From an uncultured Bdellovibrionales bacterium (GTDB lineage Bacteria; Bdellovibrionota; Bdellovibrionia; Bdellovibrionales; UBA1609), in the NCBI GenBank assembly GCA_938001965.1, contig CALLBC010000073.1, positions 1 to 41,471 of the forward strand: 41,471 nucleotides of DNA. The letters are read 5' to 3'. The notes under the pieces were generated by a model that saw only the letters and a program-made list of their open reading frames with translations, did no database searches and was not told the origin of the DNA. The translations under genes were made by a program, and so were the position numbers. Below, piece after piece: positions 1-7,165 of this stretch (positions are counted from its first letter, which is position 1; each line of letters starts with the position of its first letter).

Positions 1-1100
1 AAAGCGGCGCCCAGGATAATTGCTAAATGGGTGGGCCTGATCCCAACTGGTATTGTGCAGTCATAATAGTAGTCTGGTAAAACACAGGGCTTATAAAATT
101 TTAAAAACAAAGCCAACCCCAAGCCTATTAAAAAACCGGCGATAACACCAATGGATGATAAAAACATTCCTATGCGAGTAAATAAATCTCGAGTTCTCCT
201 ACGGGATAACCCCATAGTCATTAAAACGCCCCACTCGCGCTTTTTTTGATTAATTAATAAAACTAATACTGTTGCAATAGAAAAGCTTGTAATTAAAGCT
301 CCTAAAGTTAAAAAGGTGTTCATAGCAATTTTTTCAAGCTTTAAAGCTAAAATTAAGGCGCTGTTTCTGTCCCCCCAGGTTTCCACTTTTAGACTTTTGC
401 TTTCTAAATCACTCTTATAATTTGTAGCTAAAAATGGATCAAAAAGCTGAACTTCTGTTTGGCTGGAGAAAGACCTAGAGTTAACTGCCCCTAATAATGT
501 GTGTTTTTTTTCATAGAGCATAATATTTTTATCTAAGTTTTCTATTTGAGTGGTAAATTTATCAGCCACTATTACTTTATCGTAAACAAAGTTTTCGCCA
601 GAGTTTTCAATTAAAGCATCTGGTGGAAGAACAATAATCTCATCTCCGTTAAGCACGCCAAGGCTTCTTGCCAAGTCCTCACCTAAAATCACTTGCCCAG
701 GCTTTAAGTTTATCTCTTTTTTATATGAACCTTTTAGCCCGGAGAAAAATTCTTCAATGGCCTCAGTGGTCATTCCTTTGGCTATGGCTCCGCCAAAATT
801 TCCATCAATTGTTTTTATAATAACATCATGCATAGCTACTTTTTGAATAGACTGCACAGACATTTCAGTAAGTAACTCATCTATTTTATCACTATTATTA
901 TTGTGAGTGATCACAAGATCTGGTTCCGCCGCAACTATATTATTTAACATACTATTATTAAAACCATTCATAACTGATGAAATTAAAATTAGAGCAGCTA
1001 AAGATAGGGCCACAGAAAATATGGATAACCAAGACATGGTTCTCACATAAGAACCTGCCCTTTTAGAAAGCATAAATCTCCACATTATATCTTTAACCAT
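1..1100 (-). CDS. LolC/LolE-type ABC transporter permease (FtsX/MacB fold), C-terminus outside window
   Basis: The reading frame is open from an ATG at 1100 to the window edge, about 366 codons, and the C-terminus is missing. The N-terminus (MVKDIMWRFMLSKRAG) leads into one long membrane segment at about residues 20-45. A large soluble periplasmic part follows to about residue 235, then hydrophobic segments including a TFLTLGALITSFSIATVLVL-type helix and an NQKKREWGVLMTMGLSRR loop. This order (one TM, periplasmic MacB-like domain, then three TMs with the QKKREWGVL-type loop) is that of LolC/LolE/FtsX permeases, which with LolD release lipoproteins from the inner membrane. It fits a genome rich in lipoproteins. 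The partner ATPase gene is not visible and may lie beyond the left edge. LolC versus LolE cannot be decided, and another MacB-like exporter remains possible. Confidence 0.85.
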   Translation of the reverse strand, partial: MVKDIMWRFMLSKRAGSYVRTMSWLSIFSVALSLAALILISSVMNGFNNSMLNNIVAAEPDLVITHNNNSDKIDELLTEMSVQSIQKVAMHDVIIKTIDGNFGGAIAKGMTTEAIEEFFSGLKGSYKKEINLKPGQVILGEDLARSLGVLNGDEIIVLPPDALIENSGENFVYDKVIVADKFTTQIENLDKNIMLYEKKHTLLGAVNSRSFSSQTEVQLFDPFLATNYKSDLESKSLKVETWGDRNSALILALKLEKIAMNTFLTLGALITSFSIATVLVLLINQKKREWGVLMTMGLSRRRTRDLFTRIGMFLSSIGVIAGFLIGLGLALFLKFYKPCVLPDYYYDCTIPVGIRPTHLAIILGAA

Positions 1101-1136
1101 AGAGGATATTCTAGACGAGTATTATGGGAAAACCTA

Positions 1137-1619
1137 CTATTTTTTAAATGATTTTTTCTTACCAAGTAAATGCTTAGTTATTAGCAAAAAGGATTGCCAA
1201 CGTGAAATGGTAGGAGACATTTCAAAGTTATTAATGACCTCTTCTTTCTCAGCTAAGGTTGTAGTAAGGCTAAGCACCTCGATGGCCTGTCTAACACTTT
1301 CCGGCTCATAAGACTTATCATAAACCACTTGGATGGCCTTTGCTTGTGAGCTGCCCTCGGGCTTATCTAAAACATAACCTGTTTTAAGCCCTTGAATATG
1401 ATTCCACTCTACAATTAAACCCAAAAATGAAAATTGCTGCCTAATAACCTTGTCTTGATTTTTATCCACCCAAACCTGCAAATCCACATAGGATGCTCGA
1501 TACCACTTGACCACGAGCTCAGTGGAAGGGGTTTTAACCATATCTGAGGACACTCTAGCAAAACCTTTGACCATTGCCTCCGGACTATAAATAAATCGCT
1601 CTTTTGCAGCACTCACCAT
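1137..1619 (-). CDS. Conserved-looking hypothetical cytoplasmic protein
   Basis: 160-residue ORF starting at an ATG (1619), 36 bases upstream of the LolC/E-type permease and on the same strand, so probably cotranscribed with it. There is no signal peptide or membrane segment. It has mixed alpha/beta composition with a Trp/Tyr-rich middle (VKWYRASYVDLQVWVDKNQD) and a basic C-terminal tail (LLGKKKSFKK). The Shine-Dalgarno is weak (GATGAG, 6 bases before the ATG). I do not recognise the family. Position upstream of an envelope transporter gene is the only functional hint. Confidence 0.7.
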   Translation of the reverse strand: MVSAAKERFIYSPEAMVKGFARVSSDMVKTPSTELVVKWYRASYVDLQVWVDKNQDKVIRQQFSFLGLIVEWNHIQGLKTGYVLDKPEGSSQAKAIQVVYDKSYEPESVRQAIEVLSLTTTLAEKEEVINNFEMSPTISRWQSFLLITKHLLGKKKSFKK

Positions 1620-1804
1620 AATTACTCATCGGAGTATTTGCGCAAAAACCCAATTAATATTCAATAATTATTATGTTACATGCCCTTCCTGCCAGACCAA
1701 AGTTTATCTCCACAACTAACCCATAACTACCTATTTCCACTGAAAATAATTCAAATCCCAAGAACTATGGTGCTCAAAACCTTAAAAGAAACTACTTTTA
1801 CCCC

Positions 1805-2509
1805 ATGAAAAACTTTAGCTTAGTGATCATAATATCAGCGATAACAGCCCTTGGTGGATACCTTTTAGGGAAATCTTCTCCTGCACAGACTCAAATTACC
1901 GCGACAGAAACAAATACGCTTCAAGATAACAGTATTAAATCCTCCATTTACCAGATGACTAAAGCTGATATGGAGGAGTACTCAAAGCTAAAAAACCAAA
2001 AAGAAAAATACAATAAAGCCAATGACATATTACAAAAAATACTCAAAATATTTTTATTAGACCTAGGGTTACGTATCAGCGATAGTAATTATGATTTACT
2101 TAAACAAAGTTTTGACGAGCCTTCTAGCCCCCCTGTAGATAGCACTGTAATTGCTAAACTAGATAGTAACTCTAGTGATAGTGAAATACTAGCAGCTGTT
2201 AAAAAGAACTTAAAAGAACAAGTGGGGTCAACTGACTGGGTGAATAAAGAAAATAAGGCGTCAGAAGTTGCAAGTGACGAAGATGCAAAGTCCTTTTTAA
2301 AATCCGTAGAAATAAAAGATTTTTTTAAAAGCTTAAAGTCTCTAAAACCTATTAATAAAACCCAAGCAAACGTAATCACTGGCTCATTCTGGGGAAAGGC
2401 TAATGTTTATGTTAAAAACCAAAATGTTGTTTGGGACGTGGAAATGGATATCATTGATACATCACAGGATGGCCAACTCACTGCCGACACAAAAATTAAA
2501 ATGTTCTAA
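1805..2509 (+). CDS. N-terminally anchored exported protein, interrupted by in-frame TAA
   Basis: 234 residues, starting at ATG 1805 with an uncleaved-looking membrane anchor (about residues 5-22, ending GGYLLGKSS). A charged, helical, Ser/Lys/Asp-rich middle follows, then a beta-rich C-terminal part from about residue 190 (ITGSFWGKANVYVKNQNVVW). The TAA at 2507-2509 falls inside this beta-rich part. The same frame continues for 73 further sensible codons to a TAG at 2729-2731, so the original protein was probably about 308 residues. There is no clear Shine-Dalgarno before the ATG. The family is not recognised. It is either a recent nonsense mutation, a read-through stop, or a sequencing error. 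Confidence 0.65.
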   Translation: MKNFSLVIIISAITALGGYLLGKSSPAQTQITATETNTLQDNSIKSSIYQMTKADMEEYSKLKNQKEKYNKANDILQKILKIFLLDLGLRISDSNYDLLKQSFDEPSSPPVDSTVIAKLDSNSSDSEILAAVKKNLKEQVGSTDWVNKENKASEVASDEDAKSFLKSVEIKDFFKSLKSLKPINKTQANVITGSFWGKANVYVKNQNVVWDVEMDIIDTSQDGQLTADTKIKMF

Positions 2510-2731
2510 GATGGAAAACGCTTTAGCAAATCCACAGGTGATGGGAAGTATAAAAACTTTAGAAGTCTCTCAGGTAGTAAGCTTGCAATTATTGTGGACA
2601 CCTATGGAGGAGATGGTTTCTTCCAGCTTTACGAAGTAGAGCGAATGAATGCTCTTATTGGTAACTACTACCATAAACAATCCATCGGCGAATTTAAAAA
2701 AGTTGGCACAGTTTACCTAGAACGCAGGTAG
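2510..2731 (+). pseudogene. In-frame continuation of the 1805 gene beyond its TAA
   Basis: Reading on in the frame of the upstream gene gives 73 codons without a stop, ending at TAG 2729-2731. The peptide begins DGKRFSKSTGDGKYKNF, continues through KLAIIVDTYGGDGFFQLYEV and ends GEFKKVGTVYLERR. The style (GKYKNF, GNYYHKQSIGEFKKVG, VYLERR) matches the beta-strand pattern just before the stop (GSFWGKANVYV). It looks like the second half of one beta-sheet domain, not a new gene. A 78-codon ORF overlapping this stretch in another frame (2403-2639) has poor protein character and is taken as a shadow. Confidence 0.6.
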
Positions 2732-2798
2732 CTTTACAATTCTTGCTTTAAGATTAAAATAGAGTATAAAATAAGAAAATAAACCAACAGGATAAATA

Positions 2799-3419
2799 TT
2801 GAACTCTGAATCTAATATAAAAAATTTCTCCCCGGCTGCCGACAGAAACAAAGAGCCTATTTTAGACCTATTAAAATTATATATCTCAAAAGGACGTTTA
2901 TTAGAGATTGGCAGTGGCACTGGTCAACATGCTGTTTTTTTTGGACAAGCCCTACCCGAACTTCAATGGATCACCTCTGATGTAAAAAGAAATCACTCCA
3001 CTATTAAAGAGTACCTTATTGAGGCTAAACTAAAAAATGTTCACGGCCCCGAAACACTAAAGGTGGGCGAGCATGACTTTCCAAAGGGGAAATTTAATTA
3101 TTTATTCACAGCCAATACATTTCATATTATGTCCTGGAAAGAGGTGAAAACTCTTATTAAGTTATTTGGCAAACGATTGCGTGAAGGTGCTTTAGTATTT
3201 ATATACGGCCCCTTCAACTATAACGGCGATTTCACCTCTGAAAGTAATAAAGCTTTTAATGATTCACTAAAAGACCGTAACACCAATTCTGGCATTAGAA
3301 ACTTTGAAGATGTTCTTTCAAATATGCAAGCCAGTGGGTTTAAAATTTTAAATGACCATGAAATGCCAGCCAACAATAGGCTTTTAGTTTTTGAGCGCCT
3401 AGCCTTCAAAGAAGATTAA
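2799..3419 (+). CDS. UPF0585/DUF938-type SAM-dependent methyltransferase
   Basis: 206 residues starting at a TTG (2799), with AACAGGATAA just upstream serving as ribosome-binding site. The N-terminus FSPAADRNKEPILDLLK and the SAM-binding motif I LEIGSGTGQHAVFF (about residues 36-49) are hallmarks of the DUF938/UPF0585 family, relatives of METTL26. These are Rossmann-fold class I methyltransferases with unknown substrate. NYLFTANTFHIMSW (about residues 100-113) is the expected post-motif. The C-terminus ends with a beta-strand NNRLLVFER, as the family does. Length is normal for the family (about 200). The stop codon abuts the ATG of the next gene, so the two are translationally linked. Confidence 0.85.
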   Translation: MNSESNIKNFSPAADRNKEPILDLLKLYISKGRLLEIGSGTGQHAVFFGQALPELQWITSDVKRNHSTIKEYLIEAKLKNVHGPETLKVGEHDFPKGKFNYLFTANTFHIMSWKEVKTLIKLFGKRLREGALVFIYGPFNYNGDFTSESNKAFNDSLKDRNTNSGIRNFEDVLSNMQASGFKILNDHEMPANNRLLVFERLAFKED

Positions 3420-3854
3420 ATGTTAAAGATTAATAAAATTTTAGATCTTCCTTTTATATCTCACCCACTTACCATCGCTACTCTTATACTTTTAATTATT
3501 AATGATAATTATTTAAAACAAATGTACGGCAATGCAATCACTGGAAAAATTAGTGATTTCTGCGGGCTTTACTTCTTTCCTTTATTTCTTTTAGCTTCGG
3601 TTACAATCATTATACGCATAGTAAGAAGTAAAAATAATTATGAACCCTCTTGGCCTCACTTACTTATTATCATAATTATTACTTACTCATTTTTTGCAGG
3701 AATTCAACTCTCAGAACATCTTGCAAGGTTTTATGAGTCTTTATTACACCCATTAGGTTTTCCTGCAAAGGTCACCCGTGACCTCACTGACCTAATAGCA
3801 TTTATTAGCATTGTCCCCTTATATATTTTTAATAGAAATCTTGGGGCAAAATAA
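3420..3854 (+). CDS. Small polytopic membrane protein
   Basis: 144 residues. The ATG follows directly on the TAA of the methyltransferase gene (TAAATG), implying coupled translation. Four hydrophobic segments are visible: about residues 17-27, 50-66, 79-93 and 124-136. The stretch NDNYLKQMYGNAITGKISDFCGLYFFP resembles a conserved pattern in small membrane proteins of unknown function that have 'LTGKLSDFAGL'-type sequence; this is from memory only. No catalytic motif is seen. It converges with the minus-strand gene ending at 3859, and no terminator hairpin is evident between them. Confidence 0.75.
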   Translation: MLKINKILDLPFISHPLTIATLILLIINDNYLKQMYGNAITGKISDFCGLYFFPLFLLASVTIIIRIVRSKNNYEPSWPHLLIIIIITYSFFAGIQLSEHLARFYESLLHPLGFPAKVTRDLTDLIAFISIVPLYIFNRNLGAK

Positions 3855-3858
3855 AGGG

Positions 3859-4242
3859 TTAAAGGTTTTCAATAGTGATTGTACAAGCATACTCACCGTT
3901 ATCCACACAGGTATAAACCCAAATATCTTCATCTAACTGGTAAGTAATCTCGCAAACTCTAGTTTTACCACCAACAGTCCCCACCTCTTTTTGAGCTGAG
4001 CTCTCCCCCACTGAAGTATCGGGAAAGCCAAAATCAGTATAATCTGTGGCTGCGGGATCAGTGATTTCATAATTATCCACTGTGATTGAGTTATCCACTC
4101 TTGCTGGTGACACACAATCGGAAGAAATAAGCAGTGAACCATTCGCTAAACTAAAAGTCCCATCAGAAGTGGCCAATGATGCATAGGCTGCAACAATTAA
4201 AATAAAAACTGTAAAACAACTTTTTAAACTATTGAAAGCCAT
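3859..4242 (-). CDS. Small exported Cys-containing protein
   Basis: 127 residues with a signal peptide (hydrophobic segment about residues 9-22, probable cleavage near AAYASLA). The mature part is acidic, beta-rich and has four cysteines (SSDC, TRVC, YTC, YAC), suggesting two disulfides in the periplasm or outside. Its ATG lies inside the end of the upstream gene (14-base overlap) behind AGGGG, so the two are cotranscribed. Family not recognised. Bdellovibrio-type genomes carry many such small exported proteins of unknown role. Confidence 0.7.
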   Translation of the reverse strand: MAFNSLKSCFTVFILIVAAYASLATSDGTFSLANGSLLISSDCVSPARVDNSITVDNYEITDPAATDYTDFGFPDTSVGESSAQKEVGTVGGKTRVCEITYQLDEDIWVYTCVDNGEYACTITIENL

Positions 4243-4969
4243 AAAATACCCCTATCATTGCTGAGTTTTGTGTATCCTCGCCAAAGCTATAACGAATATA
4301 AGGCCTAAAACTTGGAGACATATACCAATGTGCCCACAATCTAACTTCATAAGTGCCAACATCATCATCTAAGTCTTTTCTATAAGTGGCCGTCTTAAGC
4401 TGTGTTTGTGTCTCACGAATTAATGGCATTTTTAATGAGGCTGAAAAACCAAATGGCTTTAGCATCGGGTGAAAAGTAACTCCCACTTCAGGAGATATCA
4501 AAATACCTTTAGTGACTAACTTTACTTTTCCACTCGCAATTTCCTCAACGCTTTCTAAGTAAGTTAAGTCTAAACCATAAAATAAATGCAAACGACAAAA
4601 TGACCAGTGATGATGCATGTAAAAGCCTAAATCAATTACTGGTGACTTAAAGCCATTATGCCTCCAAAGATCACTTGTGGTATGATCATCATAACTATCA
4701 GTAATTAAACCCATTCCAAACTTAATAGTTATGGGATTTAGCTTCATGTAATTTAATATATGAGATTCATTAGTAGATTGTTTTGAATGACGTTTTTTTA
4801 TTTCTTCATCTTGTTTCAACTGCTCTTCAGTTAAATTTAGTTTTTTAAGCTTGGTATCAGACTTTACAATAGCTTTTTTTTCAGGCTTAGCATTAGTGGC
4901 ATAAGCTTGTGTGGTTATAAGCATACAACTCAAAATTAATTTTAATATATTTTTTATAGTTGGGCTCAA
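4229..4969 (-). CDS. Exported protein, likely outer-membrane beta-barrel; TTG start
   Basis: I place the start at TTG 4969, not at an ATG 18 codons upstream. A perfect AAGGAGG (4975-4981 on the complement) lies 5 bases before this TTG, and the product then begins with a normal signal peptide (MSPTIKNILKLILSCMLITTQAYA). That gives 246 residues. After a charged linker (about 25-60), the mature part alternates aromatic and polar residues (FGMGLITDSYDD, LGFYMHHHWSFCRLHLFYGL, VRLWAHWYMSPSFRPYIRYS) and ends in a Phe-containing strand (IGVFYGFQ). This is typical of a small outer-membrane beta-barrel. Family not identified. Confidence 0.7.
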   Translation of the reverse strand: MSPTIKNILKLILSCMLITTQAYATNAKPEKKAIVKSDTKLKKLNLTEEQLKQDEEIKKRHSKQSTNESHILNYMKLNPITIKFGMGLITDSYDDHTTSDLWRHNGFKSPVIDLGFYMHHHWSFCRLHLFYGLDLTYLESVEEIASGKVKLVTKGILISPEVGVTFHPMLKPFGFSASLKMPLIRETQTQLKTATYRKDLDDDVGTYEVRLWAHWYMSPSFRPYIRYSFGEDTQNSAMIGVFYGFQ

Positions 4970-5173
4970 ACCCGCCTCCTTGGTTTTTTTGAGGATATTT
5001 AAATAGTCTGCTCCATTTTTCAAGATTTAAAATACAGTTTTTTTGAGCCCCTCTTAAAATTGATTTGAATATTGTTTTTTTACCACATAGCACGGGACAA
5101 CATATCTAAGTCCCTCAAAATCTTAATTCTACAATACCAAGGTCCACAAGAACCCCTGAATAAAGCCTCACAA

Positions 5174-5201
5174 TTGCTACTCATCGTTACTATTGTATAA
5201 T
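5174..5201 (+). promoter_or_regulatory. Putative sigma-70-type promoter for the 5229 gene
   Basis: TTGCTA (5174-5179), a 16-base spacer and a perfect TATAAT (5196-5201) lie 27 bases before the ATG at 5229. An AAGGG ribosome-binding site sits in between. It is the best housekeeping promoter match in this 259-base divergent gap. The rest of the gap (4970-5173) shows nothing I can name. Confidence 0.4.
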
Positions 5202-5228
5202 TAAGTTATCTTCTACAAAGGGTAAGTT

Positions 5229-6350
5229 ATGACAAAAATTTTAATAATTATTTTAAGCCTAACATCCACAGTTTCTTATGCTAAAAAATCACATATTGAA
5301 CAAAACTTAAATAAAACTTTTAGCTTTGCAAAAAGCCCTGAACATGTTGCATTTTTTTTGGCTATATCATCAGCTAAGAAAGAGAGCATAAGAACCATTT
5401 ACAATGACTTAAAAAATGTTAAATATAAACCATCACAGCTTAATATTAAAAACAATAAAATTTACATAAACAAAAAGTATTCCGGCATAAAAGTAACAAC
5501 AAAAAACCCCTTTTTTGTTATTCACAAAGGTAATTACTGGCGTTATAATTATAAAAAAAGTTTAACTAGTAACTATTTCTCCTTAAAATCTTTATTATCT
5601 AAAACTAGTAGCGCCAGTCATTCACCCTATTTTTCCGCCACTGCTTTTGCGCAAAATAAAACTGAAGAAAAACTACCTGATCCAGACTCTAAACTTAATG
5701 ATATACTTGGCTTTTCGGCATTCATTGTCGGAACAGTGTATGCTGCCATAGCCAATGATCGCAAAAAAAAACCTGATGGCACTAAAAGCTTTAATATTAA
5801 TGACGCAGGAAAAGACTTTGGGAAAGTTGCAGATTTTTTTAAAATTTTCGCAAAAAAAATACCAGCTGATGAATACCATGATAAAGAACGTATTAGGCTT
5901 TTAGGTATTCTTGAACATAGAATTTTAACTTGCACAGCCCAAGAGTTTATCTTTAAAACACGCAAAGGAAAATTTGTTTTTGTAGATAAATCCGCAACCA
6001 TGAAAGATGCACGACAAATCAATCAACAAATTAATAGGAATAAAAAGCTAAGAGAGACTATGACAACTGCCCAATTTGAGGCTCATATCATTGCTGAGCA
6101 AAAAGCCAGCATGGATGCATATAATGTCTATGAATATGATGAAAACAAGAAAAAAGTCCCATCTAACAGCGAGCTTAATAACTATTTTAAACGTGTTGCT
6201 TTAGAGTGCTTTGAAAACAGGGATTTTGGTGAGTTTGATGGCTTTAGCAAGGACTACAATGATGCACTCAATACTTTTTTTGAGGCCACCAGTAAAAAAG
6301 CTAATCAACAACCAAGCACTACTCCAGGAACTAGCAAAGGAGCTTCTTAG
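5229..6350 (+). CDS. Exported protein of unknown function
   Basis: 373 residues with a clear signal peptide (MTKILIIILSLTSTVSYA, then KKSH). The N-terminal third is basic and Asn/Tyr-rich (IKNNKIYINKKYSGIKV, KGNYWRYNYKKS). A weakly hydrophobic stretch lies near residues 160-175 (LGFSAFIVGTVYAAIAND). The C-terminal half is helical and charged with two cysteines (LTCTAQEF, LECFENRD), possibly a disulfide. Ribosome-binding site AAGGG lies 7 bases before ATG. Its stop TAG overlaps by one base the GTG start of the Smr gene, making this the first gene of a four-gene run up to 8931. Family not recognised. Confidence 0.75.
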   Translation: MTKILIIILSLTSTVSYAKKSHIEQNLNKTFSFAKSPEHVAFFLAISSAKKESIRTIYNDLKNVKYKPSQLNIKNNKIYINKKYSGIKVTTKNPFFVIHKGNYWRYNYKKSLTSNYFSLKSLLSKTSSASHSPYFSATAFAQNKTEEKLPDPDSKLNDILGFSAFIVGTVYAAIANDRKKKPDGTKSFNINDAGKDFGKVADFFKIFAKKIPADEYHDKERIRLLGILEHRILTCTAQEFIFKTRKGKFVFVDKSATMKDARQINQQINRNKKLRETMTTAQFEAHIIAEQKASMDAYNVYEYDENKKKVPSNSELNNYFKRVALECFENRDFGEFDGFSKDYNDALNTFFEATSKKANQQPSTTPGTSKGAS

Positions 6351-6604
6351 TGCCTAAAAAAACAGCTAAAACCCCAATGCTTGACCTCCACGGCTTTAAA
6401 GAAGATCAAGTTTACGACGCAGTTGACCGTTTTTTGTTAAAGCACGAAAGCGCTAAAGTGGTTCATATTATGACTGGTAAAGGAAAAGGGATCGTTAAAA
6501 AGACCGTAATTCAATACCTGAAGCAAGCTGGATATCCGGCAAAGCCACTGCGCATGGCCGGTGGTAAAGTGAATGATGGTGTGTTAGTTATTTATATGAA
6601 CTAA
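6350..6604 (+). CDS. Small Smr-domain protein
   Basis: 84 residues starting at GTG, overlapping the previous stop (TAGTG). It is essentially one Smr domain: LDLHG (about residues 12-16) and the glycine loop MTGKGKGIVKKTV (about residues 41-53), followed by RMAGGKVNDGVLVIYM. Smr domains occur alone or at the end of MutS2 and act as nucleases or RNA/DNA-binding modules. This is the short stand-alone form. It sits directly before orn, so an RNA-turnover role is a reasonable inference but not shown. Confidence 0.9.
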   Translation: MPKKTAKTPMLDLHGFKEDQVYDAVDRFLLKHESAKVVHIMTGKGKGIVKKTVIQYLKQAGYPAKPLRMAGGKVNDGVLVIYMN

Positions 6605-6634
6605 CCGCTTATTTGCATAAGCATCAGGAATAAA

Positions 6635-7165
6635 ATGGACAAAATATTATGGGTCGACCTTGAAATGAGCGGCCTAGATGTAGAAAAAGAAGTTATTATT
6701 GAAGTGGCTGCCATTGTAACTGACCACAAAATGACCCCCCAAGACCAATATCACTCAGTGGTTAAACAACCACAAAAATATATTGAGAATATGGATGAAT
6801 GGAACAAAACTCATCATGGTCGATCTGGACTCATTGATAAAATTCCACGTGGCAATGACCCTGCAGATGTTGAAGAGGATCTTATCTCCTTTGTAAAAAA
6901 ACATTTCCCAAATGAAAAACCAGTGCTTGCCGGCAACTCTATTAATCAAGATCGTATTTTCATTAATAAGTATATGCCAAAGTTAGCCTCAATGCTTCAC
7001 TATAGAATGCTTGATGTTTCTTCATGGAAATTAGTTTTTAAATTCATGTATAATATGCGCTTTGAAAAGACAGAAACCCATCAAGCTATGGATGATATCA
7101 AAGAGTCCATAGCTGAAATGAAGTATTACCTGGAATTCATTAATGTTAAAAAGGGATCTAAATGA
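6635..7165 (+). CDS. orn: Oligoribonuclease
   Basis: 176 residues. DEDDh 3'-5' exonuclease that degrades 2-5-nt RNAs (and pGpG from cyclic di-GMP) to mononucleotides in the cytosol. Visible catalytic residues are D8 and E10 (WVDLEMSGL), D106 (AGNSINQDRIF), and H149 with D153 (ETHQAMDD). The HYRMLDVSS stretch is also typical of Orn. Length is slightly under the usual 180-ish. A small hairpin (GCTTAT-TTGC-ATAAGC, 6607-6622) lies in the 30-base gap after the Smr gene, without a U-tract. The stop overlaps the next start (ATGA). Confidence 0.95.
   Translation: MDKILWVDLEMSGLDVEKEVIIEVAAIVTDHKMTPQDQYHSVVKQPQKYIENMDEWNKTHHGRSGLIDKIPRGNDPADVEEDLISFVKKHFPNEKPVLAGNSINQDRIFINKYMPKLASMLHYRMLDVSSWKLVFKFMYNMRFEKTETHQAMDDIKESIAEMKYYLEFINVKKGSK

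Noticed and set aside
2403-2639. 78-codon ORF bridging the TAA of the 1805 gene
   Set aside because: Its product is Ser/Gln/Met-rich without pattern, whereas the in-frame continuation of the 1805 gene is clearly protein-like. A simple frameshift is therefore not the explanation.
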